Shown piece after piece: positions 8,769-19,943 of a stretch of DNA of 64,000 nucleotides (its first letter is position 1; each line of letters starts with the position of its first letter). Under the pieces are notes generated by a model, which saw nothing but the letters and a program-made list of their open reading frames with translations, was not told the DNA's origin and did no database searches. The stretch is taken from the NCBI GenBank assembly GCA_021324355.1, contig JAJPJD010000051.1:16606-80605 (forward strand). The letters run 5' to 3'. Source of the stretch: Actinomycetota bacterium. Its GTDB lineage: Bacteria > Actinomycetota > Acidimicrobiia > Acidimicrobiales > RAAP-2. Made by a program: the position numbers and the translations under genes.

Positions 8769-9737
8769 ATGGAACGCTTCGAAGGGCGCATTGCCGTCGT
8801 GACCGGTGGCGGGACCGGGATGGGCCGGGAGCTGGTCCGCCAGCTGGCCAAGGAGGGCTGCCACGTCGCGTCGTGCGACGTCTTCGAAGAGCCGTTGGAA
8901 GAGACCCGCCAGACAGCCCTCGCCGGGGCGCCCGAAGGGACCAGGGTGACGACCTTCGTCGCCGATGTCTCGATCGAGGACCAGGTTCGGTCGTTTCGGG
9001 ATGCCGTCGCGCAGGATCACCAGACCGAGCACATCAACCTGCTGTTCAATAACGCTGGGATCGGCGGCGGCGGCAGCATGATCGCCGACGACCGGGCCGA
9101 CTGGGAGCGGACCTTCGCGGTGGACTGGGGCGGGGTGTACCACTGCACCAGAGTCTTCCTCCCGATGCTCATGGCTGCTGACGAGGGTCACCTGGTCAAC
9201 ACCTCCAGCATCAATGGGATCTGGGCCTCGATCGGGCCGAGGACGCCGCACAGCGCCTACAGCGCGGCGAAGTTCGCGGTGCGCGGGTTCTCCGAAGCGC
9301 TCATCGCCGACTTCCGGGTCAACGCTCCTCACCTGCGGGTCTCGGTGGTCCTGCCCGGCCACATCGGGACCTCCATTGTGCTCAACTCGGCCCGGGTCTT
9401 CGGCCGTGACGCCGACTCTCTCGAGGAGGAGGACCTGCGGCGGCTCCGGCGCCAGCTGCGCGGCCGAGGTGTCCAGGCAGACTCGATCTCCGACGAGGAC
9501 CTTCGCAAGGGGGTCCAGCAGATGGGCGAGGCCTTCCGGGACAACGCGCCAACCAGTGCCGCGCAGGCGGCCACGATCATCTTGAACGGGGTTCGGGAGA
9601 ACCGCTGGCGCATCCTCGTCGGCGAGGATGCCGAGTGGATCGACGCCCAAGTGAGAGCCGATCCCGAGCACGCGTACGACGTGGAGTTCTGGGAACGGCT
9701 GCGGGCGACAGGGATGTTCGGGGCCTTCGGGCCCTAG
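8769..9737 (+). CDS. Short-chain dehydrogenase/reductase
   Basis: NAD(P)-dependent oxidoreductase of the classical SDR family, 322 residues. Rossmann motif TGGGTGMG at 12–19, NNAG at 94–97, catalytic Ser around 146 (NTSS), and YSAAK with Tyr164 and Lys168. It is longer than the usual 250 residues because of a C-terminal extension after the substrate loop (VVLPGHIGTS onward), as in SDRs acting on bulky or lipid-like substrates; the substrate itself is unknown. The ATG at 8769 follows GGAGGG (8760–8765). Monocistronic, convergent with the nitroreductase gene. Confidence 0.9.
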   Translation: MERFEGRIAVVTGGGTGMGRELVRQLAKEGCHVASCDVFEEPLEETRQTALAGAPEGTRVTTFVADVSIEDQVRSFRDAVAQDHQTEHINLLFNNAGIGGGGSMIADDRADWERTFAVDWGGVYHCTRVFLPMLMAADEGHLVNTSSINGIWASIGPRTPHSAYSAAKFAVRGFSEALIADFRVNAPHLRVSVVLPGHIGTSIVLNSARVFGRDADSLEEEDLRRLRRQLRGRGVQADSISDEDLRKGVQQMGEAFRDNAPTSAAQAATIILNGVRENRWRILVGEDAEWIDAQVRADPEHAYDVEFWERLRATGMFGAFGP

Positions 9738-9749
9738 TCGGACACCGGG

Positions 9750-10370
9750 TCACCACCGACCCCGGTGGAGGCGTCCGGCCCCCGGGCCGGGTCGGCGGTC
9801 CAGCGATCGCGACCGGGTGTCGCCACCGTCTGGTTTCCCGAGCAGCACCGTCCCGAACAACCGCCACCCCGGGGGCACCCCGAGGACGCTGAGTACCTCG
9901 GTCTCTTGGCGGAAGTTGCCGAGGAACGCCGCGCCCAGCCCGGCATCTTGGGCGCCAAGGAGGAGCAGCATGGTGGAGAAGGCGGCATCGCCGAACCAGT
10001 AGGGGACGGGCCATGCCGCTTCGCCCCCCTCGCCCAGGTCAGGCGGGCCCAGTCCCGACCCGAGCTTGTCGGGCTCGCCGTAGCGGGTGACGTAGGCGTC
10101 GGGCGAGCACAGCGCCAGCGCGACCACCGGGGCCCGCGACAGGCCGGGGAAGCGGGGTGACCGGCGCCGCCAGTCCGGGCTGGTCGCGTGCTCCCAGTAG
10201 AGGGTGGTCTGGTCCCCTTGGAGCACCAGCCAGGCCACCCCTCGGGTGTTGCCGGCACTGGGGGCCCGCAGGGCGTCGGCGATCAGCCGCTCGACCAGGC
10301 CGGGCTCGAGGGGCTCGGCGGCGAAACTGCGAACCATCCGCCGGCTCCGGATCGCCTGGCTGAGCTCCAC
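9750..10370 (-). CDS. Nitroreductase family flavoprotein
   Basis: 206-residue FMN-dependent oxidoreductase-like protein. It opens with the family hallmark IRSRRMVRSFA (phosphate/FMN contacts) and LRAPSAGNTRG. The middle carries AAWPVPYWFGDAAFSTMLLLLGAQDAG-type helices, and GVPPGWRLFGTVLLGKP is the conserved C-terminal strand. Substrate unknown; some relatives act in F420 or FMN chemistry. The GTG start at 10370 is preceded by AGGAGG. Divergent from the MoeB fusion. Confidence 0.85.
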   Translation of the reverse strand: MELSQAIRSRRMVRSFAAEPLEPGLVERLIADALRAPSAGNTRGVAWLVLQGDQTTLYWEHATSPDWRRRSPRFPGLSRAPVVALALCSPDAYVTRYGEPDKLGSGLGPPDLGEGGEAAWPVPYWFGDAAFSTMLLLLGAQDAGLGAAFLGNFRQETEVLSVLGVPPGWRLFGTVLLGKPDGGDTRSRSLDRRPGPGAGRLHRGRW

Positions 10371-10467
10371 CGGCCCTCCTCCGGCCCGGCCGGCTCGCTC
10401 CGGTCGGGAATCATGATCGGACTGGTAGGGTTTTATCGCAATCCGTCCGTCCGAGCTTGGGGGTCCG

Positions 10468-11649
10468 ATGCCCAGTCCGCGAGACCTGCTGAATGCCGCC
10501 AAGGCCGCCATCACCGAGATCGAGCCGGAGGAGGCCGCCCGCCGGGTCGACAGCGCGATCTTCCTCGACGTCCGAGAGCCGGACGAGTACGAGCAGGGCG
10601 CGATCGCCGGCGCGGTCCACCTGCCTCGCGGGAACCTGGAGTTCCAGGTCGAGGGCAAGCTTCCCGACAAAGACGCCCCGATCATCGTCTACTGCGCTGG
10701 CGGCGTGCGCTCCGCTTTCGCCGCCCAGACCATGGCCCAGCTGGGCTACACCAACGTCTCCTCGTTGATCGGCGGGTTCAACCGCTGGAAGGACGGCGGC
10801 CACCCGTGGGTGACCCCGCGGACCTTGACCCACGAACAGCGGAACCGCTACCAGCGCCACCTGCTGCTCCCCGAGGTCGGTGAGGCTGGCCAGCAGAAGT
10901 TGCTCGACTCCAAGGTCCTGCTTCTCGGGGCTGGCGGTCTGGGGTCCCCGGCGGCCCTCTACCTGGCGGCAGCGGGCGTGGGCACCATCGGAGTCATCGA
11001 CATGGACGTGGTCGACGCGTCCAACCTGCAGCGTCAGGTCCTGCACAACACCGACCGGATCGGCGAACGCAAGGTTGACTCGGCCAAGAAGACCATGACC
11101 CTGCTCAACCCGGACGTCAATGTGTCCACCTATGACGTCCGGCTCGGGGCCGACAACATCTTGGACATCATTGACGGCTACGACGTCATCGTCGACGGGA
11201 CCGACAACTTTCCCACCCGGTACCTGGTCAACGACGCCTCGCTGCTCAAGAGGATCCCGGTGGTGCACGGGTCGATCTTCCGTTTCGAGGGCCAGGTGAC
11301 GGTGTTCGACCCCTACAACGGCCCCTGCTACCGATGCCTGATCCCCGAGCCGCCGCCGGCCGAGCTGGCCCCGTCGTGCGCCGAAGCCGGCGTGTTCGGC
11401 GTCCTGTGCGGCATCGTCGGCTCCATCCAGGCGCTCGAGGCGATCAAGCTGCTGCTGGGTCTGGGGGACAGCCTGTCCGGACGCCTCTTGGCGTTCGATG
11501 CGCTGGAGGAGACATTCCGGGTGTTCAAGGTCCGTCGGGACCCGAACTGCCCGGCCTGCGGGCCCGACGCCGGCGAGATCGTGATCGCCGAGTACGACGA
11601 GCTGTGCATGCCACACCCCAAGGAGGCTCCAACCGGCGTCCGGGCATAA
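10468..11649 (+). CDS. moeB: Rhodanese–MoeB/ThiF fusion (sulfur-carrier adenylyltransferase/sulfurtransferase)
   Basis: Activates a MoaD/ThiS-type ubiquitin-like sulfur carrier and probably supplies its sulfur, for molybdopterin, thiamine or a related pathway. 393 residues. The rhodanese domain comes first (about 18–115; active-site loop YCAGGVRS with Cys76). The E1-like domain follows, with ATP loop GAGGLGS at 154–160, ADNIL/DGTDNFPTR, and two zinc CxxC pairs (CYRC and CPAC). In the well-known MoeZ/MOCS3 proteins the rhodanese is C-terminal, so the order is reversed here. The ATG at 10468 follows a GGGGG tract; a TAGGGT hexamer lies at 10426–10431. MoaC is encoded 26 kb away. Confidence 0.9.
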   Translation: MPSPRDLLNAAKAAITEIEPEEAARRVDSAIFLDVREPDEYEQGAIAGAVHLPRGNLEFQVEGKLPDKDAPIIVYCAGGVRSAFAAQTMAQLGYTNVSSLIGGFNRWKDGGHPWVTPRTLTHEQRNRYQRHLLLPEVGEAGQQKLLDSKVLLLGAGGLGSPAALYLAAAGVGTIGVIDMDVVDASNLQRQVLHNTDRIGERKVDSAKKTMTLLNPDVNVSTYDVRLGADNILDIIDGYDVIVDGTDNFPTRYLVNDASLLKRIPVVHGSIFRFEGQVTVFDPYNGPCYRCLIPEPPPAELAPSCAEAGVFGVLCGIVGSIQALEAIKLLLGLGDSLSGRLLAFDALEETFRVFKVRRDPNCPACGPDAGEIVIAEYDELCMPHPKEAPTGVRA

Positions 11650-11658
11650 CCTGAGCCC

Positions 11659-13251
11659 GTGACCGAAGCACGCCGAGACGACGGGCGGCGGACCAGCTCG
11701 GGCATCGAGGTCCGCCCGGTGTACGGGCCGGCCGACCTGCGGGGCTGGGACCCTGAGGTCGCCCTGGGGGAGCCGGGCCGCGAGCCCTTCACGCGTGGGA
11801 TCCGCCCCGACATGTACCGGGGCCGGCTGTGGACCATGCGCCAGTACGCCGGGTTCGGGACCGCCGAGGCGACCAACCAGCGGTTCAAGTTCCTGCTGGA
11901 GGCCGGCCAGACCGGGCTGTCGTGCGCCTTCGACCTGCCGACCCAGATGGGCTACGACTCCGACCATCCCCGCGCCGAGGGCGAGGTTGGCAAGGTGGGG
12001 GTGGCGATCGACTCGCTGGCCGACATGCGGCTCCTGCTGGCCGACCTCCCCTTGGACAAGGTCACCACCTCGATGACCATCAACTCGACCGCGGCCATCC
12101 TGCTGCTCCTCTACGAGCTGGTCGCCGAGGAGCATGGGGTTCCCGGCGAGAAGCTGGGTGGCACGATCCAGAATGACATCTTGAAGGAGTACGTGGCCCG
12201 AGGGACGTACATCTACCCGCCCCGTCCCTCGATGCGGCTGATCACCGACACCTTCAACTACTGCGCGGCCAACCTGCCCAACTGGAACACGATCTCGATC
12301 TCGGGCTACCACATCCGCGAAGCGGGATCGACTGCCGTCCAGGAGCTGGCCTTCACGCTGGCCAACGGGATCGCCTACGTCGAGGCGGCGATCGCGGCCG
12401 GCCTGGCGGTCGACGACTTCGCACCACGGCTGTCGTTCTTCTGGAACGCCCACAACAACCTGTTCGAAGAGGTGGCCAAGTTCCGGGCAGCCCGCCGGAT
12501 GTGGGCCCGGATCATGACCGAGCGCTTCGGGGCCACCGACCCGCGCTCCAAGATGCTCCGGTTCCATGCCCAGACTGGGGGTTCCACCCTGACCGCCCAG
12601 CAGCCGGAGAACAACATCGTGCGGGTGGCGGTCCAGGCCCTGGGCGCCGTGCTGGGGGGAACCCAGAGCCTCCACACCAACGGCTTCGACGAGGCCCTGG
12701 GCCTTCCGACCGAGCGGGCGGCCCGCCTCGCCCTGCGGACCCAGCAGATCCTGGCCTACGAGTCCGGGGTGACCGACACCGTCGATCCGCTGGCAGGTTC
12801 CTACTACGTCGAGACCCTCACCGACCAGGTGGAGGCGGCCGCGCTGGAGTACCTAGAGCGGATCGACGCCATGGGCGGCGCGGTGGCGGCCATCGAGGCC
12901 CGCTTCATGCAGGACGAGATCGAGCAGGCCGCCTACGCCCAGGCCAAGGCGGTCGATGACGGCGAAGCGGTGGTGGTGGGCGTGAACCGTTTCGTCGAGG
13001 AGGCCCGTGAGCCGACCGAGGTCTTCCCGATCGACGCCGAGCTCCAGCGGGCGCAGGTCGAGCGGACCAGGCGAGTCCGGGCCGAGCGGAACCAGGCGGC
13101 CGTCGACGAGGCCCTGGGAAAGGTGGCCAAGGCCGCGGCCGGGACCGAGAACCTGCTCGTCCCCATGAAAGAGGCCCTGCGCAACATGGCCACCTTGGGT
13201 GAGGTGTCCGATGTGCTGCGGGCCGAGTTCGGCGTCTACCAACCTCACTGA
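11659..13251 (+). CDS. Methylmalonyl-CoA mutase, large (catalytic) subunit lacking B12 domain
   Basis: Radical B12 enzyme interconverting (R)-methylmalonyl-CoA and succinyl-CoA. The 530 residues cover only the TIM-barrel catalytic part; the cobalamin-binding domain would be a separate small subunit, not found here. RQYAGF (Tyr63) and [12 protein letters not shown] (Arg181) keep the tyrosine and arginine that in methylmalonyl-CoA mutase contact the free carboxylate. Isobutyryl- and hydroxyisobutyryl-CoA mutases change these positions, so methylmalonyl-CoA (or another dicarboxylic acyl-CoA) is favoured. The GTG at 11659 lies 6 nt after a TAACCT hexamer overlapping the moeB stop. The 3' end overlaps the convergent M20 gene by 7 nt. 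Confidence 0.92.
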   Translation: MTEARRDDGRRTSSGIEVRPVYGPADLRGWDPEVALGEPGREPFTRGIRPDMYRGRLWTMRQYAGFGTAEATNQRFKFLLEAGQTGLSCAFDLPTQMGYDSDHPRAEGEVGKVGVAIDSLADMRLLLADLPLDKVTTSMTINSTAAILLLLYELVAEEHGVPGEKLGGTIQNDILKEYVARGTYIYPPRPSMRLITDTFNYCAANLPNWNTISISGYHIREAGSTAVQELAFTLANGIAYVEAAIAAGLAVDDFAPRLSFFWNAHNNLFEEVAKFRAARRMWARIMTERFGATDPRSKMLRFHAQTGGSTLTAQQPENNIVRVAVQALGAVLGGTQSLHTNGFDEALGLPTERAARLALRTQQILAYESGVTDTVDPLAGSYYVETLTDQVEAAALEYLERIDAMGGAVAAIEARFMQDEIEQAAYAQAKAVDDGEAVVVGVNRFVEEAREPTEVFPIDAELQRAQVERTRRVRAERNQAAVDEALGKVAKAAAGTENLLVPMKEALRNMATLGEVSDVLRAEFGVYQPH

Positions 13252-14432
13252 GGACGGCGGCCGGAGCGTTCGAGCAGCCGGGACCGCAGGTGCGGGTCGG
13301 TGGCGGCATCGATCGCGGTCCAGGCGAGGGCAAGTGCCCCGTCGAGCAGGGCGCCGTCGGCCGACGGAGTCGTGCAGGCCGAGGCGAACTCGGGCTGATG
13401 GTTCACCGCGCCGCCGGCCTCGATCCCGATGAGCGGATGGATGGTTGGCACCTGGAGCGACACGTTCGCCATGTCGGTCGACAGGGTGGGGAGGGCCACG
13501 CCTCGGTCGTCGTCGTCGAAGCGCCGCCCCAGGGCTTCGGCGTTGGCTCGGTAGGCGGCGAGGAGGTCCCAGTCGGGCTCCATGTGGCTGTAGACCGGCG
13601 ACAGGGTTTCGAACGACACCCGGGCCCCGGTGGCCAGGGCGCCCGCCTCGAAACACCGACGCACCCGAGGCTCCAGGCGTTCTAGGTCACGGACCACTGG
13701 CGCTCGGCACATGAAGCGGCCTCGCACCCGGGCCGGGATGATGTTGGCCGCCTGGCCGCCTTCGGTCACGAACCCGTGGACCTGGTCGCCGGGGGGGAGC
13801 TGCTGGCGGAGGAGGCCGAGGGCCACCTGGGCGACGACCATGGCGTCGGCCGCATTGATCCCCTCGTGAGGGGCAGCCGAGGCGTGGGCCTCCTTGCCGA
13901 TGAACTCCACCGCGAAGTGGCTGACCGCGAGGCAGGCCGCGCTCAGCCGGTCGTTCGGCCAGGGGTGGACCATCATGGCTAGGTGGGCGTCGTCGAAGGC
14001 GCCCCGCTCGAGCATGAGCACCTTGCCGCCGCCACCCTCCTCGGCCGGGGTGCCGAGCACGTCGACGGTGACGCCCAGCTCGTCGGCCACCTCGGCCAGC
14101 GCCAGCGCGGCCCCGACCGAGGACGCGCCGATGATGTTGTGGCCGCAGGCGTGGCCGACCTCGGGCAGCGCGTCGTACTCGGCGCACAGGGCCACCACCA
14201 GAGGGCCATCCCCGAAGCGGGCCGAGAAGGCGGTCTCCAGCTGGCAGATCCCGCGCTCGACGGCCATCCCTGATGCCGACAGGACCTCGGTCAGCTGGTC
14301 GACCGCAAAGCGCTCCTCGAAGGCCAGCTCGGGACGGGCGTGGATGGCATGGCTCAGTGTGACGAGCCGGTCACGGTGTCGCTCGAGCGCCTGGCGGGCC
14401 CGCGCTTTGAGGTCGCCAGCCGTGCTCGCCAC
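13245..14432 (-). CDS. M20 family metallo-amidohydrolase
   Basis: Predicted zinc/manganese hydrolase of N-acyl amino acids, aminobenzoyl-glutamate-type amides or dipeptides. 395 residues. Metal-binding and catalytic blocks: [26 protein letters not shown] (His/Asp ligands), PAEEGGGGK (catalytic Glu pair) and the lid/dimerisation segment from about 165 to 290 with [10 protein letters not shown]. This profile fits the M20D/AbgB-like branch rather than DapE. The GTG at 14432 starts 10 nt after the upstream carboxylase stop, so the two genes likely share a transcript. Substrate not predictable. Confidence 0.85.
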   Translation of the reverse strand: MASTAGDLKARARQALERHRDRLVTLSHAIHARPELAFEERFAVDQLTEVLSASGMAVERGICQLETAFSARFGDGPLVVALCAEYDALPEVGHACGHNIIGASSVGAALALAEVADELGVTVDVLGTPAEEGGGGKVLMLERGAFDDAHLAMMVHPWPNDRLSAACLAVSHFAVEFIGKEAHASAAPHEGINAADAMVVAQVALGLLRQQLPPGDQVHGFVTEGGQAANIIPARVRGRFMCRAPVVRDLERLEPRVRRCFEAGALATGARVSFETLSPVYSHMEPDWDLLAAYRANAEALGRRFDDDDRGVALPTLSTDMANVSLQVPTIHPLIGIEAGGAVNHQPEFASACTTPSADGALLDGALALAWTAIDAATDPHLRSRLLERSGRRPQ

Positions 14433-14442
14433 CGAGCCCGGC

Positions 14443-16218
<1,776 letters not shown>

Positions 16219-16359
16219 CCTCGTCCCTCTTGGTCGCCTGCCGACGGCTGAACAGGGCACGCCGCCACGACCTGACCGTTTCGGGCCATACACTGGCACG
16301 CCGCCACCGGTGGTCGCCACGTCGCTACGGGTCGGGTGCCGCCCGGGGGCCCGCCCGCC

Positions 16360-17121
16360 ATGACCGCTTCAGCTCCCCGACGCAGGTTCACCGACATCTC
16401 GTGGTTCGAGGAGCTGGGCTCCACCAACACCTGGCTCCTGGACAGGGCCGCCCAGGGCGCCGAGGAGGGCACGGTGGCGGTGGCGGACAGCCAGGGCGAG
16501 GGGCGGGGCCGGCGAGGCCGGCGGTGGGACTCCCCGCCTGGCTCGGGCCTGCTGACCTCCATCCTGTTCCGGCCCCGGCTGGCGGCGAGCGAGCTGTTCA
16601 GCGTCTCGGCACTGGTCGCATTGGCCGCCCGGGACGCCGCCCTGGGCGTGGCCGGCGTCGCGCTGGGGGTCAAGTGGCCCAACGACCTAGTCCACGACGA
16701 CCGCAAGCTGGCCGGCATCTTGGCCGAGACCCGGGGTGCCACCAGCGGCCAGCCGGTGGTGGTGGTCGGGATCGGGATCAACGTGTCGTGGCCGAGGTCC
16801 CCGAGCGACGCCCCGGAGCTCCACGCCACCTGCCTCGAGGTGGTGTGCGGCCGGCCGGTGGACCGGCGGGAGCTGCTCGAAGCGATGCTGAGCTCGGTCG
16901 AGCAGCGTCGCCCCTCCTTGGATCGGGCGAGCGGCCGGGCGTCGCTGGTCGAGGAGCTGGCCGCCTGCACGGTGACCATCGGCCGCCGGGTCAGGGTGGA
17001 GACCTCGGGCGGTCTGCTGGTGGGCACGGCAGTGGGCCTCGATCGACGGGGCGAGCTCATCGTCGAGACCGGCGGCACCCGCCAGTCCATCGCGGCCGGC
17101 GACGTGGTGCACCTGCGCTGA
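16360..17121 (+). CDS. birA: Biotin–[acetyl-CoA-carboxylase] ligase
   Basis: Activates biotin as biotinyl-AMP and attaches it to the BCCP lysine of acyl-CoA carboxylases. 253 residues. GSTNTWL and GRGRRGRRW form the biotin/adenylate-binding loop, and KWPNDL plus KLAGIL are the catalytic-core signatures. A small C-terminal SH3-like part ends at ISAGDV-like sequence. There is no N-terminal DNA-binding domain, so this is a class I, non-regulatory ligase. The ATG at 16360 was chosen over a GTG at 16336, which would add eight Gly/Pro-rich residues. A TACACT hexamer at 16290–16295 may be the −10. Confidence 0.92.
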   Translation: MTASAPRRRFTDISWFEELGSTNTWLLDRAAQGAEEGTVAVADSQGEGRGRRGRRWDSPPGSGLLTSILFRPRLAASELFSVSALVALAARDAALGVAGVALGVKWPNDLVHDDRKLAGILAETRGATSGQPVVVVGIGINVSWPRSPSDAPELHATCLEVVCGRPVDRRELLEAMLSSVEQRRPSLDRASGRASLVEELAACTVTIGRRVRVETSGGLLVGTAVGLDRRGELIVETGGTRQSIAAGDVVHLR

Positions 17122-17167
17122 TGCGCCGCCAGGGATCGCCGGAGGGCGCCGGTAGGCTGGCCGGCCT

Positions 17168-18184
17168 ATGCGGCTCCTGGTGACCGGGGGGGCGGGGTTC
17201 ATCGGGTCGAACTTCGTGCGCCACTGGGTCCGCGAGCACCCCGAGGACCGGGTGGTCGTCTACGACGCCCTCACCTACGCCGGCAACCGGGCCAGCCTGG
17301 CCGACGTGGAGGGCGAGATCGGTTTCGTCCACGCCGACGTCACCGACCTCGACCGGGCCCGAGCGGCGCTGGCCGAGCACCGCATCGAGGTGGTGGTCCA
17401 CCTGGCGGCCGAGTCGCACAACAGCCGGGCCGCCCTCGACCCGGCAGTGTTCTTCCGGACGAACGTGCTCGGGACCCAGACCATGCTGGAAGCGGCTCGT
17501 CAGCACGGCGTGTCCCGCTTCCATCACGTCTCGACCTGCGAGGTCTACGGCGAGCTGGCCCTCGACGACCCCGAGCCGTTCACCGAGTCGAGCCCGTACC
17601 GTCCCCGCACCCCCTACAGCGCGTCAAAGGCCGGGGCCGACCACGCGGTTCGGGCCTACCGGGAGACCTTCGGGCTGCCGGTCACCATCACCAACTGCGC
17701 CAACAACTACGGCCCCTACCAGTTCCCCGAGAAGCTGGTCGCGATGTGCGCGACCCGGGCCCTCGACGACCGCCCGCTCCCGCTCTACGCGTCGCTCGGC
17801 CACCGCCGGGAGTGGCTGCACGTCCTCGACCACTGCCGGGCCATCGAGGCGGTCCTGCTCCGCGGCCGCCTCGGCGAGACCTACCTGGTGGGCAGCGGGG
17901 TCGAGGCGACCATCGAAGAGATCGCCGACCTGGTGCTGGCGGCTGCCGGCAAGCCGCCGTCGCTCAAGCAGATCGTTCCCGACCGCCCCGGCCACGACGC
18001 CCGGTACCTGCTCGACTCGAGCAAGCTCCGCTCTGAGCTGGGGTGGGCGCCACAAGTTGGCCTGGCCGAGGGAGTGGCGGACACCGTCGCCTGGTACCGG
18101 GACCACCGCCAGTGGTGGGAGCCGCTGGTGGGGGCGGTGGTGGACGAGCACGGCTGGGGCGGCGGGGGCGCCGGGGGCCGGTGA
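17168..18184 (+). CDS. rfbB: dTDP-glucose 4,6-dehydratase-like epimerase/dehydratase
   Basis: Second step of dTDP-L-rhamnose synthesis; extended SDR, 338 residues. NAD loop GGAGFIGSNF at 7–16, HLAAESH around 78–84, and YxxxK with Tyr150 and Lys154. The usual catalytic TDE triad reads TCE here (STCEVYG, Cys124), so the acid that protonates O6 in classical RmlB is replaced by cysteine. The NNYGPYQFPEKL segment and REWLHVLDH are otherwise typical. This variant may still be a dehydratase or may act on another nucleotide sugar. The ATG lies 9 nt after TAGGCT (17153–17158). Coupled to rfbD by a GTGA overlap. Confidence 0.85.
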   Translation: MRLLVTGGAGFIGSNFVRHWVREHPEDRVVVYDALTYAGNRASLADVEGEIGFVHADVTDLDRARAALAEHRIEVVVHLAAESHNSRAALDPAVFFRTNVLGTQTMLEAARQHGVSRFHHVSTCEVYGELALDDPEPFTESSPYRPRTPYSASKAGADHAVRAYRETFGLPVTITNCANNYGPYQFPEKLVAMCATRALDDRPLPLYASLGHRREWLHVLDHCRAIEAVLLRGRLGETYLVGSGVEATIEEIADLVLAAAGKPPSLKQIVPDRPGHDARYLLDSSKLRSELGWAPQVGLAEGVADTVAWYRDHRQWWEPLVGAVVDEHGWGGGGAGGR

Positions 18185-19059
18185 GCCGGCCCGGCGACCA
18201 GGGCGGGCTGCGGGCGCTGGTGACCGGGGCCGCCGGCCAGCTCGGCGTCGAGGTGGTCGCCCGCTGGCGGCTCGAGGAGCAGGGCGCGGTGGTGGCGGCC
18301 GACCACCGCCAGCTGCCGGTCGACGACGCCCAGGCGGTGACGGCGGTCCTCGAGCAGACCCGACCCCATGTGGTCATTCACTGCGCCGCCCTCACCGACG
18401 TGGACCGCTGCCAGCGTGAGCCGGAGCTGGCCCGGGCGGTGAACGCCGTGGGGACCGCCAACGTGGCCCGGGCCGCCGCCGCCACCGGCGCCCACCTGGT
18501 CTGCGTCTCCACCGACTACGTCTTCGACGGCCGGGCCACCCGCCCCTACACCGAGGCCGACCCACCCAACCCGATCTCGGTGTACGGGCAGACCAAGCTG
18601 GCCGGGGAGCGGGCCTGCCCGCCCGAGGCGACCATCGTGCGGACCTCGTGGCTGTCGGGGATCGGCCCGAGCGGGTTCGTGCCGGCGATCCTGCGCCGGG
18701 CTCACGACACCGGGTCGCTCCCGGTGGTCGTGGACCAGCGGGCGTCGCCCACCTACACCGCCGACCTGGCCCGGGCGATCGTCGAGCTGGCCCGGGATCG
18801 CCGGTCGGGGTGCTTCCATGTGACCAACGCCGGCCAGGCCAGCCGCTACGAGCTGGCCCGGGAGGTCCTGGCCGTGGCCGGGGGGGACCCGGACCGGGTG
18901 CGGCCGATCACCACCGCCGAGCTCGACCCGCCCCGCCCGGCCCCTCGTCCGGCCTACTCGGTCCTGGACAACTCGGCGTTCGCCGCCGCCGGCTACCGCC
19001 CCCTGCCCGACTGGCGGGACGCCCTGGTCCGGCTCCTGGCCCGGCTCGCCCCTCGATGA
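18181..19059 (+). CDS. rfbD: dTDP-4-dehydrorhamnose reductase
   Basis: Last step of dTDP-L-rhamnose synthesis, NADPH-dependent. 292 residues. GAAGQLG Rossmann loop near the N-terminus, CAALTDVDRCQ, catalytic STDYVFDG, and YGQTKLAGE (YxxxK). The GTG start overlaps the rfbB stop (GTGA) and the gene's own stop overlaps the next ATG (ATGA). rfbB, rfbD and the glycosyltransferase therefore form a tightly coupled operon. No RmlC epimerase is seen nearby. Confidence 0.92.
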   Translation: MSRPGDQGGLRALVTGAAGQLGVEVVARWRLEEQGAVVAADHRQLPVDDAQAVTAVLEQTRPHVVIHCAALTDVDRCQREPELARAVNAVGTANVARAAAATGAHLVCVSTDYVFDGRATRPYTEADPPNPISVYGQTKLAGERACPPEATIVRTSWLSGIGPSGFVPAILRRAHDTGSLPVVVDQRASPTYTADLARAIVELARDRRSGCFHVTNAGQASRYELAREVLAVAGGDPDRVRPITTAELDPPRPAPRPAYSVLDNSAFAAAGYRPLPDWRDALVRLLARLAPR

Positions 19060-19943
19060 GCGCGCCCGGGCACTCGTGCGCGGCGGTGGTGGTCGACTAC
19101 GACACCGGCGCCTACCTGGCCGAGTGCGTGCGCTCGCTGGCCGCCGAGGGCCTGGCCGAGGTGGTGGTGGTGGAGAACGGCGACCCGGCTGCGGCCCGGG
19201 CCGCCCTGGCGGCAGCTGGCCTCGAGCACACCCCGCTGCTCTCCACTGGGCGGAACCTCGGCTACGGGGCCGGGGCCAACCGGGGCCTGGCCGCGCTTGG
19301 TGAGACCGAGTACGTCCTGGTCTGCAATCCCGACCTGGTCGTCCATGCCGGCGCGGTGGGCAGCCTGGCCCAGGCGCTGGCCGAGCACCCCGACTGGGCG
19401 GTGGTCGGTCCCCGGATCCTCACCCCCGAGGGCGCCGCCTATCCGTCGGCCCGGCTGTTCCCCACGCCGCTGGTGGCGGCCGGCCACGCCCTGCTGGGGT
19501 CGGCCTTCCCGGCCAATCCGTTCACCCGCCGGTACCGGACCCCCGGTCCTGGGGAGCGGACCGGCGAGGTCGACTGGGTGTCGGGCGCGTGCTTCCTCGC
19601 CCGCCGGCGAGCCCTGGAGGAGGTGGGTGGTTTCGACGAGCGGTACTTCATGTTCGCCGAGGACATGGACCTGTGCTGGCGGCTCCGGCAGGCCGGGTGG
19701 CTGATCGGGTTCTGCCCGGCAGCCGAAGTCACCCACCACGAGGGGATCTCCCGCCGGGCCCACCCCTACGCCATGGCCCTGGCCCACCACCGCTCGGCGT
19801 TGCGCTTCGCCGCCACCACCCTGAGCGGGCCCCGTCGGCTCCTGCTGCCGGCCGTGGCCCTGGGCCTGGCGGCCCGGCTGGGCGTGACCTGGGCCACCAC
19901 CTTCCTGCGGCGGGCCAACCCGGGGCGCCCGCCGGGCGCGTAG
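19056..19943 (+). CDS. Family 2 glycosyltransferase, rhamnosyltransferase-like
   Basis: GT-A fold transferase, 295 residues. GYGAGANRG and VLVCNPDLVV carry the metal-binding acidic region. DWVSGACFLARR and FDERYFMFAEDMDLCWRLRQAG form the acceptor/catalytic block typical of WbbL/rhamnosyltransferases. Its operon position after rfbB–rfbD supports dTDP-rhamnose as donor and a cell-envelope linker or polysaccharide as acceptor (inference). A hydrophobic stretch at the C-terminus (LLLPAVALGLAARLGV) may contact the membrane. Starts by ATGA overlap with rfbD. Confidence 0.88.
   Translation: MSAPGHSCAAVVVDYDTGAYLAECVRSLAAEGLAEVVVVENGDPAAARAALAAAGLEHTPLLSTGRNLGYGAGANRGLAALGETEYVLVCNPDLVVHAGAVGSLAQALAEHPDWAVVGPRILTPEGAAYPSARLFPTPLVAAGHALLGSAFPANPFTRRYRTPGPGERTGEVDWVSGACFLARRRALEEVGGFDERYFMFAEDMDLCWRLRQAGWLIGFCPAAEVTHHEGISRRAHPYAMALAHHRSALRFAATTLSGPRRLLLPAVALGLAARLGVTWATTFLRRANPGRPPGA

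Noticed and set aside
10411..12675. 754-codon minus-strand frame opposite moeB and the mutase gene
   Set aside because: Mirror of two well-supported enzymes; no recognisable motif.
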